This document shows, in pieces, positions 16,350-25,161 of a DNA stretch of 64,000 nt. A model generated the notes under the pieces. That model saw only the letters and a program-made list of their open reading frames with translations, ran no database searches and was not told the DNA's origin. The stretch is taken from positions 458,352 through 522,351 of the forward strand of contig NZ_BNAY01000008.1 in NCBI RefSeq assembly GCF_014654365.1, given 5' to 3'. Position 1 is the stretch's first letter, and the number at the start of each line of letters is the position of its first letter. Origin of the DNA: Amycolatopsis oliviviridis. Its GTDB lineage: Bacteria; Actinomycetota; Actinomycetes; Mycobacteriales; Pseudonocardiaceae. Position numbers and translations under genes: made by a program.

Positions 16350-17213
16350 TTACTTGGACGAGGGGGCCTCGAGAGAGGTAACACCCAGGGCCGCGAGGCG
16401 ACGTGGATCACTCACGGAGTCGATCGCGACGATGCGGCCGTCGACGATCGTGCACGCCATCACGCCGCCCAGCCTGCCGCGCTTGTCCCAGGTCACCACG
16501 CCGGGCTTGCCGTCGACCAGGGCGGGGCGCGCGGTCGCCACGGCGCGGGCGCCGCGCTGGGCCCGTGTGGCCACCTCGGCCGCGCCGAGCCGGACGACGA
16601 CGCCGCGCGGGGTCTCCGAGCGCCACGTCACGTCGGGGTCGAGCAGCTCGATCAACCCGTCGAAGTCTCCTTCGCGAGCAGCCGCGAGGAAAGCCTCGAC
16701 CACGGCGCGCTGCTGGGGTTCCTCGACCGGACGCCGTCCCTGCACCTTCCGGCGGGCGCGGCTGGCGAGCATCTTGGCCGCGTCCGCGGATTTGCCGAGG
16801 ATCTCGCCGACTTCGGCGAACGGGACGGCGAACAGATCGTGCAGCACGAAGGCGAGCCGTTCGGCCGGGCCGAGGGTGTCGAGCACCACGAGCAGCGCGA
16901 GCCCCACCGATTCGGCGAGTACCGCGTCCTCTTCCGGCGAGTCTTCGAGGATCAGCAGCTCGGGCGGCTCGTCGTAGGAGTCCTCGGGGCGGGTCTTGCG
17001 GGAGCGCAGGACGTCGATGCAGACCCGGCCGACGACGGTGGTCAGCCAGCCGGACAGGTTGTCGATCGAGTCTGCGTCCTGGCGGGCCAGCCGCAGCCAG
17101 GCCTCCTGGACGGCGTCCTCGGCGTCCGCTCGCGAACCGAGCATCCGGTGGGCCACCGCCACCAGACGTCCGCGTTGCTCCTCGAACGCGCTGGCCAGGG
17201 CTTCGCCGGTCAT
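16350..17213 (-). CDS. ECF41-type RNA polymerase sigma factor with SnoaL-like C-terminal domain
   Basis: 287 residues from ATG 17213: sigma region 2 (AVAHRMLGSRADAEDAVQEAWLR is its core), region 4 (LDTLGPAERLAFVLHDLFAV, FAEVGEILG) and a C-terminal NTF2/SnoaL-like domain from about residue 170 that controls activity in ECF41 proteins. ECF41 factors have no classical anti-sigma factor and usually transcribe the adjacent AhpD/carboxymuconolactone gene. ATG 17213 was preferred because GAGAAAGG precedes it at good spacing; in-frame ATGs at 17243 and 17249 have no ribosome site. That ribosome site is one arm of a perfect 15-bp inverted repeat. Confidence 0.85.
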   Translation of the reverse strand: MTGEALASAFEEQRGRLVAVAHRMLGSRADAEDAVQEAWLRLARQDADSIDNLSGWLTTVVGRVCIDVLRSRKTRPEDSYDEPPELLILEDSPEEDAVLAESVGLALLVVLDTLGPAERLAFVLHDLFAVPFAEVGEILGKSADAAKMLASRARRKVQGRRPVEEPQQRAVVEAFLAAAREGDFDGLIELLDPDVTWRSETPRGVVVRLGAAEVATRAQRGARAVATARPALVDGKPGVVTWDKRGRLGGVMACTIVDGRIVAIDSVSDPRRLAALGVTSLEAPSSK

Positions 17214-17218
17214 GTCGG

Positions 17219-17273
17219 TACCTTTCTCGCGCCGATCCGTCATGGACATGACGAGTGCGGCGCGAGAAAGGTA
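17219..17273 (-). promoter_or_regulatory. RNA hairpin covering the ribosome site of the sigma factor gene
   Basis: Arms 17259-17273 and 17219-17233 are exact 15-bp complements. On the mRNA the 3' arm contains the GAGAAAGG ribosome site six bases before ATG 17213, and the 5' arm carries its complement. The alternative ATGs at 17249 and 17243 fall in the 25-base loop. Confidence 0.55.
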
Positions 17274-17284
17274 ACCGAACCGGC

Positions 17285-19171
17285 TCAGACGTCCCGGATG
17301 GGCGTCTTCACCGTCTTCTTCATGCCGGGGTTCTTCGTCTCCGGCTTCTTCTGCGGCTCCGGCTCGACGGCCGGGCCGCCGATGCCAGAGTCGATCGCCG
17401 CCGTGACGATCAGGTTCCGCTCGTCGGACGAGATGACCTCACCGTCGAGGAGTTCCTGTGTCACCGCCCGCACATAGGTCACGAACTGGTCGTTCGACGA
17501 GTAATCCGACTCGTCGTCGATCACGTCGTTGATCGTGCAGCCGTTGCCGGTGTCGCGGTTCTCGACCTGGCTGTCCGCCGTGCCGACGAACACGGTATCC
17601 CGGACGTCGGAATCCGGGCAGGCGTCCGGACCCGGCGGGGCGGCGACGATGGTGAACGCGCCGCCCTGTTCCGCCGAGACGTTGCCCGCCTTGTCCGAGG
17701 CCCGGTAGGTCAGCGTGTGCGTGCCGAGCGCGGTCACCTTGACCGGCGCGGTGTACACCGTCCAGGCACCGCCGTCCAGTTTGTACTCGATCTTGTCCAC
17801 GCCGGACCCGGTGTCGGTCGCGGTCAGGTTGATGGTCGCGTCCTCGATGTAGGACCAGCTTCCGTCCAGATCACCGCTCACCACCACGGAGACGACCGGC
17901 GCGGTGCTGTCGTCGCCTTCGACGATGGTGAAGGTCGCCGTGCCTTCCGCCGAGACGTTGCCCGCCTTGTCGGTCGCCTTGTAGTTCACCGTGTGCGCGC
18001 CGACGACGGTCAGCGCGAGCGGCGCCGAGTACGTCAGCCACGGGCCACCGTCCAGTTTGTACTCGACCTTGCCGACACCCGATCCGGCGTCAGTGGCGGT
18101 CAGGGTCACGGTCGCCTTGCCGACGTAGTTCCCGGCGGCGTCCTTGGTGCCGGTCACCTCGGACGTCACGGTCGGCGCGGTGGTGTCACTGCTGACGACG
18201 GTGAAGTGCGCCATGCCCTCCGGCGAGACGTTGCCCGCCTTGTCCGACGCACGGTAGTGGACCATGTGCATCCCCGGCGCGGAAACCGCGACCGGAGCGG
18301 TGTACGCGGTCCACGCGCCTTCGTCCACTTTGTACTCGACCTTGTCGACACCGGAATCGGCGTCGGTGGCGGTCACCTTCACGGTCGCGGTGTCGAGGTA
18401 GTTGCCCGCGCCGTCCTTGGTCCCGGTCACTTCGGACGTCACCGTCGGCGGCGTCTTGTCACCGGGCTGGCCCGCGACGACGCTGAACGACGACATCCCT
18501 TCCGGGGAAACGTTCCCGGCCTTGTCGGTCGCCTTGTAGTGCACCATGTGCGAGCCCACGGCGTTGACCACCACGGGCGCCGAGTACGCGGTCCAGGCGC
18601 CGCCGTCGAGCTGGTACTCGACCTTGTCCACCCCGGACTGGCTGTCGGTGGCGGCCAGGTTCACCGTCGCGGAACCGACGTAGTTCCCGGCGGTGTCCTT
18701 GGTGCCGGTGACGTTGGCGGTCACCGTCGGCGGGGTGGTGTCGGGGTTGCCGCCGCCGTCGGTGACGACGAACTCCCCCATCATCTTGGTGTGCCCCTGG
18801 ATCGTGCAGTGGAACCGGTACTTGCCAGGGGTCAGCGTCACGGTCGCTTCATGCTCGCCGTTCTGCTCGTCGTAGGGGTTGGCGACGATGTTGAGGGTGA
18901 CATCGTGGTTGTAGCCCGGGGTCTCGGTGTCGAACGTCAGCGTGTGCGACATCGTCGAGCCGAGGGCTTCGGTGTTCTTGAACAGGATCTTGGTCTCGCC
19001 CGCCACCGCGGTGGTCGGCGCGCTGAGGTAGTGGTCGGTGCTGTCGCCGGCGGTCCATTCCAGGGTCTGGACGGGTGCGGCGACGGCGGGTGCGGACGAG
19101 GCCGGCAGCACCAGGCCTGCCAGCGCGAGCGCCGCGGCCAGCAAGGCCACGACGAGGGTTCTTGGGGACAT
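17285..19171 (-). CDS. Secreted cupredoxin with four Ig-like repeats and C-terminal module
   Basis: 628 residues. A signal peptide (1-31) is followed by a plastocyanin/azurin-like domain (35-136) with probable type 1 copper ligands His76, Cys122, His127 and Met130 or Met131 (FHCTIQGHTKMM). Four near-identical Ig-like repeats of the OmpL47/bacterial Ig type follow at about 147-236, 239-328, 331-420 and 422-511, each with SGVDKVEYKLDGGAW-like and ATDKAGNVS motifs. Residues 516-599 are a module also found in the neighbouring large sugar dehydrogenase protein. The Lys/Pro-rich tail has no sortase motif. It is last in a six-gene operon; with the laccase it suggests copper-based electron transfer outside the cell. 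Confidence 0.85.
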   Translation of the reverse strand: MSPRTLVVALLAAALALAGLVLPASSAPAVAAPVQTLEWTAGDSTDHYLSAPTTAVAGETKILFKNTEALGSTMSHTLTFDTETPGYNHDVTLNIVANPYDEQNGEHEATVTLTPGKYRFHCTIQGHTKMMGEFVVTDGGGNPDTTPPTVTANVTGTKDTAGNYVGSATVNLAATDSQSGVDKVEYQLDGGAWTAYSAPVVVNAVGSHMVHYKATDKAGNVSPEGMSSFSVVAGQPGDKTPPTVTSEVTGTKDGAGNYLDTATVKVTATDADSGVDKVEYKVDEGAWTAYTAPVAVSAPGMHMVHYRASDKAGNVSPEGMAHFTVVSSDTTAPTVTSEVTGTKDAAGNYVGKATVTLTATDAGSGVGKVEYKLDGGPWLTYSAPLALTVVGAHTVNYKATDKAGNVSAEGTATFTIVEGDDSTAPVVSVVVSGDLDGSWSYIEDATINLTATDTGSGVDKIEYKLDGGAWTVYTAPVKVTALGTHTLTYRASDKAGNVSAEQGGAFTIVAAPPGPDACPDSDVRDTVFVGTADSQVENRDTGNGCTINDVIDDESDYSSNDQFVTYVRAVTQELLDGEVISSDERNLIVTAAIDSGIGGPAVEPEPQKKPETKNPGMKKTVKTPIRDV

Positions 19172-19198
19172 CGCAGGGAAACCTTCCGTACAGGGAGA

Positions 19199-19233
19199 CC
19201 GGCCGGGCGCGCGGAATCCACGCGCCCGGCCGG
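19199..19233. terminator. Perfect 13-bp GC hairpin inside the exported-oxidase operon
   Basis: CCGGCCGGGCGCG (19199-19211) and its complement at 19221-19233. It sits in the 70-base gap before the last gene and could cause partial termination, so that the cupredoxin is made in smaller amounts. On the plus strand it is followed by TTTT; on the transcribed strand there is no T-run. Confidence 0.5.
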
Positions 19234-19241
19234 TTTTCGCG

Positions 19242-22200
19242 CTACAGCTGCCGCACCCGGATGTTGCGGAACTCCATCAGGTCGTTGTCACCGTGGTTCT
19301 GCAGACCGATGAACCCGCTGACGAACTGCCGGAAGTCGGTCGACGGGTCGCCCGCCCGCGACGACTGGATCCCCGGCGCGTTCTCGAACTCGTTGATCAC
19401 GACGCCGTTGCGGCTGATCGTGTACTTCTGCCCGACGACCTTGACCTCGTACTCGTTCCAGGTCCCCTTCGGCTTCACGCCCGCCTGGTCCAGCGGCCGC
19501 GGGTCGAAGTTGTAGATCGACCCGGTCTTCTGCGGCTCACCGGTGGCCCCGTCGTACAGCTGGACCTCGTGCCCGCAGTAGATCGCGACCCAGGCCTGCG
19601 ACGTCTTCGCCGAACCGACCGTGCCGCAGCTGCCCGGCGGACGCTGCTCCAGCGGGGTGCGCGGGTCCGGGAACCGGACGAACACACCGCTGTTGGCACT
19701 GCCGCTCGGTGCGATGTCCTTGAACTGCAGCTTCACGGAGAAGTTGCCGAACTGCCGCGCCGAGTACCACAGCATGCCGAGCCCGCCCGACGGTCGCAGT
19801 GACCCGTCCGGCTGGATGGCGAACTGCCCGGACGGTGCCTGCGACCAGTTGCGGAACGACTCGGGCGTGCCGTCGTAGATCGCGTCGTAGCCGGTGACGC
19901 CCTTGTTGCCGATGGGCGACGCGGCGGCTGCGGCGTTGATCTTGTCCGACTCGGCCGAGTTCAGCACGCCGAGGTCGCCCAGCCGGTCCACGGCCTGGGT
20001 GACGTGGTTGACGAAACCGGCGTGGGAGGTCCACGTGCTCTCGTCGTCGATCATGTCGTCGACCGTGCACCCGCCACCGGCGTTCCGGTTGGTCACCCCG
20101 GTGTCGGTGTCACCGATGGTCACCGTGGCACCGGAATCCGCCACGAAACACCCGACGCTCACCGAGTTCCGCGTGGTGACCGTCTCGCCGTCCGCGTAGG
20201 TCACGGTCAGCTTGGCGGTGTAGAGACCCGTGCGGGGGTAGGTGTGCCGCGGGTCGGCCTGGGTCGAGATCGTGCCGTCGCCGAACTCCCACTTGTAGGA
20301 GACGCCGCCGGACTTCGACCCGGTGAAGGCCGCGGTGAGCGGCTTGTTCTGCACCATCGTCGACACCACCGCCGCGGACGGGGTGGCCTCGCCGCCGGTG
20401 TAGCTGATCTTCAGCAGCTTCTGGTTGTTGTTCACGGTGAAGAAGCCGCCGCCGTAGTCGAGTACGTACAGCGCGCCGTCCGGCCCGAACTTGGCGTCCA
20501 TCCACTGGTTCAGCTTGGTGTCGCCACCACCGGTCGGGATGATCTGCCGCACGGTCTCGGCGAACACCGGCGGATCCTGCTTCGCGACGCCCGCCGGGTC
20601 GACGGTGACCGCGATCCGGTTCTGGCCGTTGCTCTGGTCACCGATGAACCACTTGTCGTTCCAGTAGGACGGCCACGCCACCCCGCTGGTGGTGTTGACC
20701 AGTTCGCGGTGATACGTCGGCCCGGTCATCACCGCCTGGCCGCCGCCCTTGAGGTAGGGCTGCGTGTAGGTGGCCTCGGCCGCGTTGTACGTCGGGACGG
20801 AGCTGTTGGGACGGTTGGGGAACACCGGCCCGCCGCCGTCCGGCGAGTACCAGATCATGTTCTTCTTGATCGGCGGCAGGTTCACCAGGCCGGTGTTGCG
20901 CGGCGAGGTGTTGACCGGGTTGTCGCAGTCGTACCAGCCGGTGAGCACCGCGGCGTCGGTGCTGCTGCGGTCGCGGTACGGCTGCTTGTTGCCCATGCAG
21001 TACGGCCAGCCCTGGTTGCCCGCCTCGGTGATGATCGTGGCGGTCTCGTACTTGGCCGGGCCGAGTTCGGGGCTCGGCGAGGACGCGTCCGGACCGACCC
21101 AGGCCGCGGTCAGCCAGTTGGTCTTCTTGTCGACTTGCAGACGCGAGATGTTCCGCACGCCCATCACGTAGATCTCGGGCCTGGTCTTGTTGCCGGGGTC
21201 GTTGGCCTCGGGGAACAGGTTGCCCGCCGGGTTGGTGTAGGTACCGTCGGCCTCGGGGTGGATCCGCAGGATCTTGCCGTTGAGGTCGTTGGTGTTACCG
21301 GCGGTGCGGCGCGCGTCCTGGAACGAGACGCCCTTGTAGTCCTGGGTCCAGTTGTTGCCGGAGTACCCGTTGGAGCCCTGCGACGAGTTGCTGTCACCGG
21401 AACCGATGTAGAGGTTCCCGTCCTTGTCGAAGTCCATCCCGCCGCCGGCGTGGCAGCAGCTGTGGACCTGGACGTCCCACGACAGCAGATCCTTGCGGGT
21501 CGCCTGGTCCAGCGTCTGGTTCTTCAGGTCGTAGGTGAACCGCGAGACCGTGCGCTTGCCGATCCGCTTGTCGATGTCGACCGACGCGTGCGGCATCCAG
21601 TAGGCGTACATGAAGCCGTTCTCGCTGAACTTCGGGTCCAGCACGAGACCGAGGAGGCCTTCCTCGTTCTTGACCAGTTCGTCGCCGCTGCCGCGGTTGC
21701 CCATCACCTTCAGCGTGGTGAGCAGCTTCGGCTTCTTGGTGACCGGGTCCCACTGGTGGATCGTGCCGCAGCCGGCGCCGATCTCGGGGTTGGTCCAGTC
21801 GTTCGGCGCGGGCACCGTGTTGCCGGCGCAGGCCGCGCGGCCGATGTAGAAGACCCGGCCGTTCGGCGCGATGGTGAGCCCGTGCGGCTCGCCCATCTGG
21901 TCCAGCTGACCGGTCTGGTTGATCCCGGTCAGGCGTTCGACCTTGTAGTTGGCCGCGATACCCGCCTTGCAGTCACCGCGCACCATGCCGGTGGTCCACT
22001 TCAGCGCGCCGAGGATGTGGCTGCGGAACTGGGCTTCGCCGTAGCTCGCCTCGGTCCGGCCCATCCCGGAGTAGAAGGAACGGCCGCCGTCGTAGTCACG
22101 GCACCACGAGATCGGGTGGAACGCGCCGTTGGCGCCGACTCCCGGCTTGTAGGTCGATTCCTCGACCTGCGCGACGGTGTGGACGGTGCCGACCGGGTTG

Positions 22201-23207
22201 ACCTCCCAGTTGAGCCACCGGTCCGTGCGGACCCACTTCTGCGGCAGCCCCGCCGTGGTGGGGTTCGCCTTGTCGAGGACGTCGACCGTGGCCTCGGCCG
22301 GCGCGTTCTCCGGCGGCGGCGGGGTGTTCGACTGGTCCTTGAACAGCTTGAAGTCGGCCAGCTGGGTGGCCGACTCACCGGCGTTGGCGGTGATGTTCAG
22401 CCGGTAGTTCGCATACGCCGTGGTGTTGGCGAAGGTGAAGGTCCGGCTCTGGAACCGCTCGGGGAACACCTCGTTGGTGCGGGTGTCCAGATCGGTCCAC
22501 GTGGTCCCGTCGTTGGAACCCTGCAGGGTCCAGTTCTTGGGGTCACGTCCGGCGAAGTCGTTCGCCGAGACGAGCGCGTAGCTGCTCACGGCGACCGGCG
22601 CGGCCAGCTTGTAGGCGACCCAGGCGGTGTTCGTGAAGGCCAGCCACTTGGTGTTCTCGTTGTTGTCGGCCAGCTTGTCCTTGCCCTCGTTGGGTGCGTT
22701 CTCCGCGCTCGCGGTGACCGACGCGACCGCCTCCGGCGTGGGACGCGCCCCCACCGGACGTGCGCCGATCAGACCGGAGAACCACTGCGAGCCGTCCTGG
22801 GCGCGTGCGGCGTCCGACAGCCCGAGGAAGCCGCCGCCCGCCTTCATGTAGTTCTGCAGCGAGGTTTCCTGGTCGCGGTTGAGCGTGATGCCCTGCGCGG
22901 AAAGGAAGACGACGCCGCGGTACTTCGCGAGGTTGGCGCCGGTGAACACCGCGGGGTCCGAAGAGGACGACACGGTGATCCCGTTCGCCTGGCCCAGGCT
23001 TGCGATCGCGTCCGTGGCGCGCAAGACGGGGTCCTTCTGGTCCGCGGCGGTGCCGTGGAAGACCAGGACGTTGACCGGGACGTTCGTCGCGGCTTCGGCG
23101 GTCACCGGGGCGATGGCCAGGGGAAGCCCGGAGGTGACGACGGCACCGACCGCCAGCGCGGCCAGTGACCGTCTGCGGAGCCGTCGTTGCGAAAAGATTC
23201 GTCTCAA
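19242..23207 (-). CDS. Giant secreted protein: ThuA split by a discoidin-like domain, sugar dehydrogenase, PKD, DUF1080
   Basis: 1321 residues from TTG 23207 (AAAGGAGCG upstream). Order: signal peptide (1-40); ThuA-like halves at 43-152 and 305-410 with an F5/8-type-C/discoidin-like domain between (156-290); a PQQ-type glucose/sorbosone dehydrogenase beta-propeller (about 418-936, with CCHAGGGMDFDKDGNLYIG); a PKD domain (941-1019, YKWEFGDGT); a module shared with the cupredoxin neighbour (1020-1100); and a DUF1080/3-keto-disaccharide hydrolase jelly-roll (1105-1321). The propeller and DUF1080 parts suggest binding, oxidation or cleavage of oxidised glycosides outside the cell. Whether it really binds PQQ is not visible. 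Its start lies 19 bases after the laccase stop. Confidence 0.85.
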   Translation of the reverse strand: MRRIFSQRRLRRRSLAALAVGAVVTSGLPLAIAPVTAEAATNVPVNVLVFHGTAADQKDPVLRATDAIASLGQANGITVSSSSDPAVFTGANLAKYRGVVFLSAQGITLNRDQETSLQNYMKAGGGFLGLSDAARAQDGSQWFSGLIGARPVGARPTPEAVASVTASAENAPNEGKDKLADNNENTKWLAFTNTAWVAYKLAAPVAVSSYALVSANDFAGRDPKNWTLQGSNDGTTWTDLDTRTNEVFPERFQSRTFTFANTTAYANYRLNITANAGESATQLADFKLFKDQSNTPPPPENAPAEATVDVLDKANPTTAGLPQKWVRTDRWLNWEVNPVGTVHTVAQVEESTYKPGVGANGAFHPISWCRDYDGGRSFYSGMGRTEASYGEAQFRSHILGALKWTTGMVRGDCKAGIAANYKVERLTGINQTGQLDQMGEPHGLTIAPNGRVFYIGRAACAGNTVPAPNDWTNPEIGAGCGTIHQWDPVTKKPKLLTTLKVMGNRGSGDELVKNEEGLLGLVLDPKFSENGFMYAYWMPHASVDIDKRIGKRTVSRFTYDLKNQTLDQATRKDLLSWDVQVHSCCHAGGGMDFDKDGNLYIGSGDSNSSQGSNGYSGNNWTQDYKGVSFQDARRTAGNTNDLNGKILRIHPEADGTYTNPAGNLFPEANDPGNKTRPEIYVMGVRNISRLQVDKKTNWLTAAWVGPDASSPSPELGPAKYETATIITEAGNQGWPYCMGNKQPYRDRSSTDAAVLTGWYDCDNPVNTSPRNTGLVNLPPIKKNMIWYSPDGGGPVFPNRPNSSVPTYNAAEATYTQPYLKGGGQAVMTGPTYHRELVNTTSGVAWPSYWNDKWFIGDQSNGQNRIAVTVDPAGVAKQDPPVFAETVRQIIPTGGGDTKLNQWMDAKFGPDGALYVLDYGGGFFTVNNNQKLLKISYTGGEATPSAAVVSTMVQNKPLTAAFTGSKSGGVSYKWEFGDGTISTQADPRHTYPRTGLYTAKLTVTYADGETVTTRNSVSVGCFVADSGATVTIGDTDTGVTNRNAGGGCTVDDMIDDESTWTSHAGFVNHVTQAVDRLGDLGVLNSAESDKINAAAAASPIGNKGVTGYDAIYDGTPESFRNWSQAPSGQFAIQPDGSLRPSGGLGMLWYSARQFGNFSVKLQFKDIAPSGSANSGVFVRFPDPRTPLEQRPPGSCGTVGSAKTSQAWVAIYCGHEVQLYDGATGEPQKTGSIYNFDPRPLDQAGVKPKGTWNEYEVKVVGQKYTISRNGVVINEFENAPGIQSSRAGDPSTDFRQFVSGFIGLQNHGDNDLMEFRNIRVRQL

Positions 23208-23226
23208 GTTCTCGCTCCTTTCGAGG

Positions 23227-24246
23227 CTAGTGGTGGGAATGGGCCGAGGCGCCCGTCGCGTTCGGGGCGGCCGTGGTGCCGTGCTGGTGTCCCTTGAAGC
23301 GGTCGATCGCCTCCTGGGCGCCCGCGGGCATCCCGCCGTCGGCGTTGCGGACCAGGAACACCCCGGACATGCCGTCGTCCGAGTGCTGCTGGACGTGGCA
23401 GTGATACATCCACGCGCCCGGCCCGACACCGTCACCGGCGATCACCTGGAACCCGAAGGAGTTGCCGGGGTCCAGGGTCTTGTTGTCGACGATCGGGGCG
23501 TTGTCGGTCGCGCTGGTGAGCATGCCGGTGCGGGTGTCCGCCCAGCGGTGCGCGTGCAGGTGGAAGGTGTGCATCAGGTTGCCGTGCCCGATGCAGATGA
23601 ATTCGACGCGTTCGCCGAGGTTCGCCTCGAAGATCGGCGTGTTCGGGGCGATCTGGTGGTTGATCCACATCTCGGTGAACACCACGGTGAACTGCTTGCT
23701 GGGCAGCAGATCGCCGCGTTTACGCACGATCAGGCCACCGTAGAGGCCTTTCAGCAGGCCGATGGTGCCGTGGTCGCCGTCGAACGCGTGGTCGTGGTAA
23801 TGCCAGTACCCCGCGCTGCCGGGCATCCAGAAACCGTTGGCCGCCTGGTAGGCCGTCCGCGTCTTCCAGGTGTAGGTCTTGGTCTCGTAGGGCTTGTTGA
23901 AGGAATCGTTGAACGGCGAACCGTCGGATTTGGTGTCGTAGTTGACGCCGTGCGGATGGATCGACAGCCGTTTGTCGGTGTTGTTGACCAGCTCGATCAC
24001 CAGCGTGTCACCCTCGTAGCACTCCAGGAGCGGCCCGGGGATCGTCGGCTTGCCGGGCTCGAGCCCGTAACCGACCCGGGTCGAGCCGGGAACGTAGTCG
24101 GCGTAGACGGTGATGTTGCGGGTCATCCCCGCCGCGGCGGCCGGTGCCGAACCGGCGCTCGCCGACACCACGACCGGGGCGATCACCCCGGCCGCGGTGC
24201 CCGCGAGCATCGATCTGCGGGACAGCCCGCGTTTCTTGTTGTCCAT
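23227..24246 (-). CDS. Two-domain multicopper oxidase (small laccase type), Tat-exported
   Basis: 339 residues with a twin-arginine signal (GLSRRSMLAG). All four copper motifs are present: IHPHG (His97, His99), WHYHDH (His149, His151), HTFHLHAH (His226, His229, His231) and YHCHVQQHSDDGM (His282, Cys283, His284, His288, Met293). Length and the two cupredoxin domains match the homotrimeric two-domain laccases such as Streptomyces SLAC. These oxidise phenols, metals or mediators while reducing O2 to water. A His-rich tail (GASAHSHH) ends the protein. In this operon it may reoxidise electron carriers of the sugar dehydrogenases (inference). Confidence 0.9.
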   Translation of the reverse strand: MDNKKRGLSRRSMLAGTAAGVIAPVVVSASAGSAPAAAAGMTRNITVYADYVPGSTRVGYGLEPGKPTIPGPLLECYEGDTLVIELVNNTDKRLSIHPHGVNYDTKSDGSPFNDSFNKPYETKTYTWKTRTAYQAANGFWMPGSAGYWHYHDHAFDGDHGTIGLLKGLYGGLIVRKRGDLLPSKQFTVVFTEMWINHQIAPNTPIFEANLGERVEFICIGHGNLMHTFHLHAHRWADTRTGMLTSATDNAPIVDNKTLDPGNSFGFQVIAGDGVGPGAWMYHCHVQQHSDDGMSGVFLVRNADGGMPAGAQEAIDRFKGHQHGTTAAPNATGASAHSHH

Positions 24247-24260
24247 TGTGGATTCCCCAG

Positions 24261-25151
24261 TTAGAAGCGGACGTTACGGAGATAGGTGAATCCGGTCTGG
24301 GCGGTGCTCAGGGGATCCGTGGGGTTGTCGTGCTCGACGATGTACTCGTGCAGATTCGGGCGGGTGCAGCCGAAGATGCGGGGGAAGTCGATGACGCCCT
24401 TGCCGGGGTCGACCATCTTGCCGTCCGCGGTCCGGTCCTTGACGTGGTACTGCACCACGCGCGGGAAGTGCTGCCGGTACAGCGAAATCGGGTCGACCCC
24501 GCCTTCCACCGCCCAGAACAGGTCGATCTCCAGGTGCACGTAACGCGGGTTGGTGCCCCTGGCGAGCACGTCGTACGGGCGCACGCCGTCGATGGCCGCG
24601 AACTCGTGCGCGTGGTTGTGGTAGCCGAGCGGGATCCCCGCCTGGCGGAACTTCCGCGCCGCCGTGTCGAGCCGCCCGGCGAACTGCTTCCAGCCGTCGA
24701 GGGTGTCGAAGGCCGCGAACGGCACGTTGGCCCGGGTGTTCCCGAGGACCTTCGCGTCCGCGATGGTCTTGTCGAGGTCACCGTCGATGCCGACGTGCGT
24801 GGACGTCGCCTTGATGTGGTTCTTGTCCAGCAGCCCGCGGAACTCCTGCGCCGTACGGCCGTAGGTCCCGGCGAGTTCGACCTTCCGGTAGCCGATGTCC
24901 GCCAGCGCGGACAGGGTTCCCGGCAGATCGGCCTGCAACGCGGTGCGCAGGGAGTAGAGCTGGATGCTGATCTTGTCCACCGGGACCCGGCCATGACCGT
25001 GGCCGTGCCCCTGGGTCTCCGCCTCGGTCGAGGTGGCGGCGTTCGCGAGGCCCGGCAGGGTCACCGCCGCGCCGACCGCGACGGCCGCCGTCGCGGCGCC
25101 CCGGAGTAACGCCCGTCGAGAGTGGAACCGCTCAGCTTCTTCACCGCACAT
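24261..25151 (-). CDS. Tat-exported sugar phosphate isomerase/epimerase-like TIM barrel
   Basis: 296 residues. The signal has a twin-arginine motif (SRRALLRG) and a hydrophobic stretch ending ANA. The mature part begins with His/Gly repeats and is an AP-endonuclease-2-like/xylose isomerase-like TIM barrel: ISIQLYSLR, then PLGYHNHAHEF, YVHLEIDLFWAVEGG and VVQYHVKDR supply the usual His/Glu/Asp metal ligands. Exported members of this family are found beside ThuA, DUF1080 and Gfo/Idh proteins and are thought to act on keto-sugars. Ten bases separate it from the cytosolic paralogue upstream. Confidence 0.87.
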   Translation of the reverse strand: MCGEEAERFHSRRALLRGAATAAVAVGAAVTLPGLANAATSTEAETQGHGHGHGRVPVDKISIQLYSLRTALQADLPGTLSALADIGYRKVELAGTYGRTAQEFRGLLDKNHIKATSTHVGIDGDLDKTIADAKVLGNTRANVPFAAFDTLDGWKQFAGRLDTAARKFRQAGIPLGYHNHAHEFAAIDGVRPYDVLARGTNPRYVHLEIDLFWAVEGGVDPISLYRQHFPRVVQYHVKDRTADGKMVDPGKGVIDFPRIFGCTRPNLHEYIVEHDNPTDPLSTAQTGFTYLRNVRF

Positions 25152-25161
25152 GAAACCGCCC

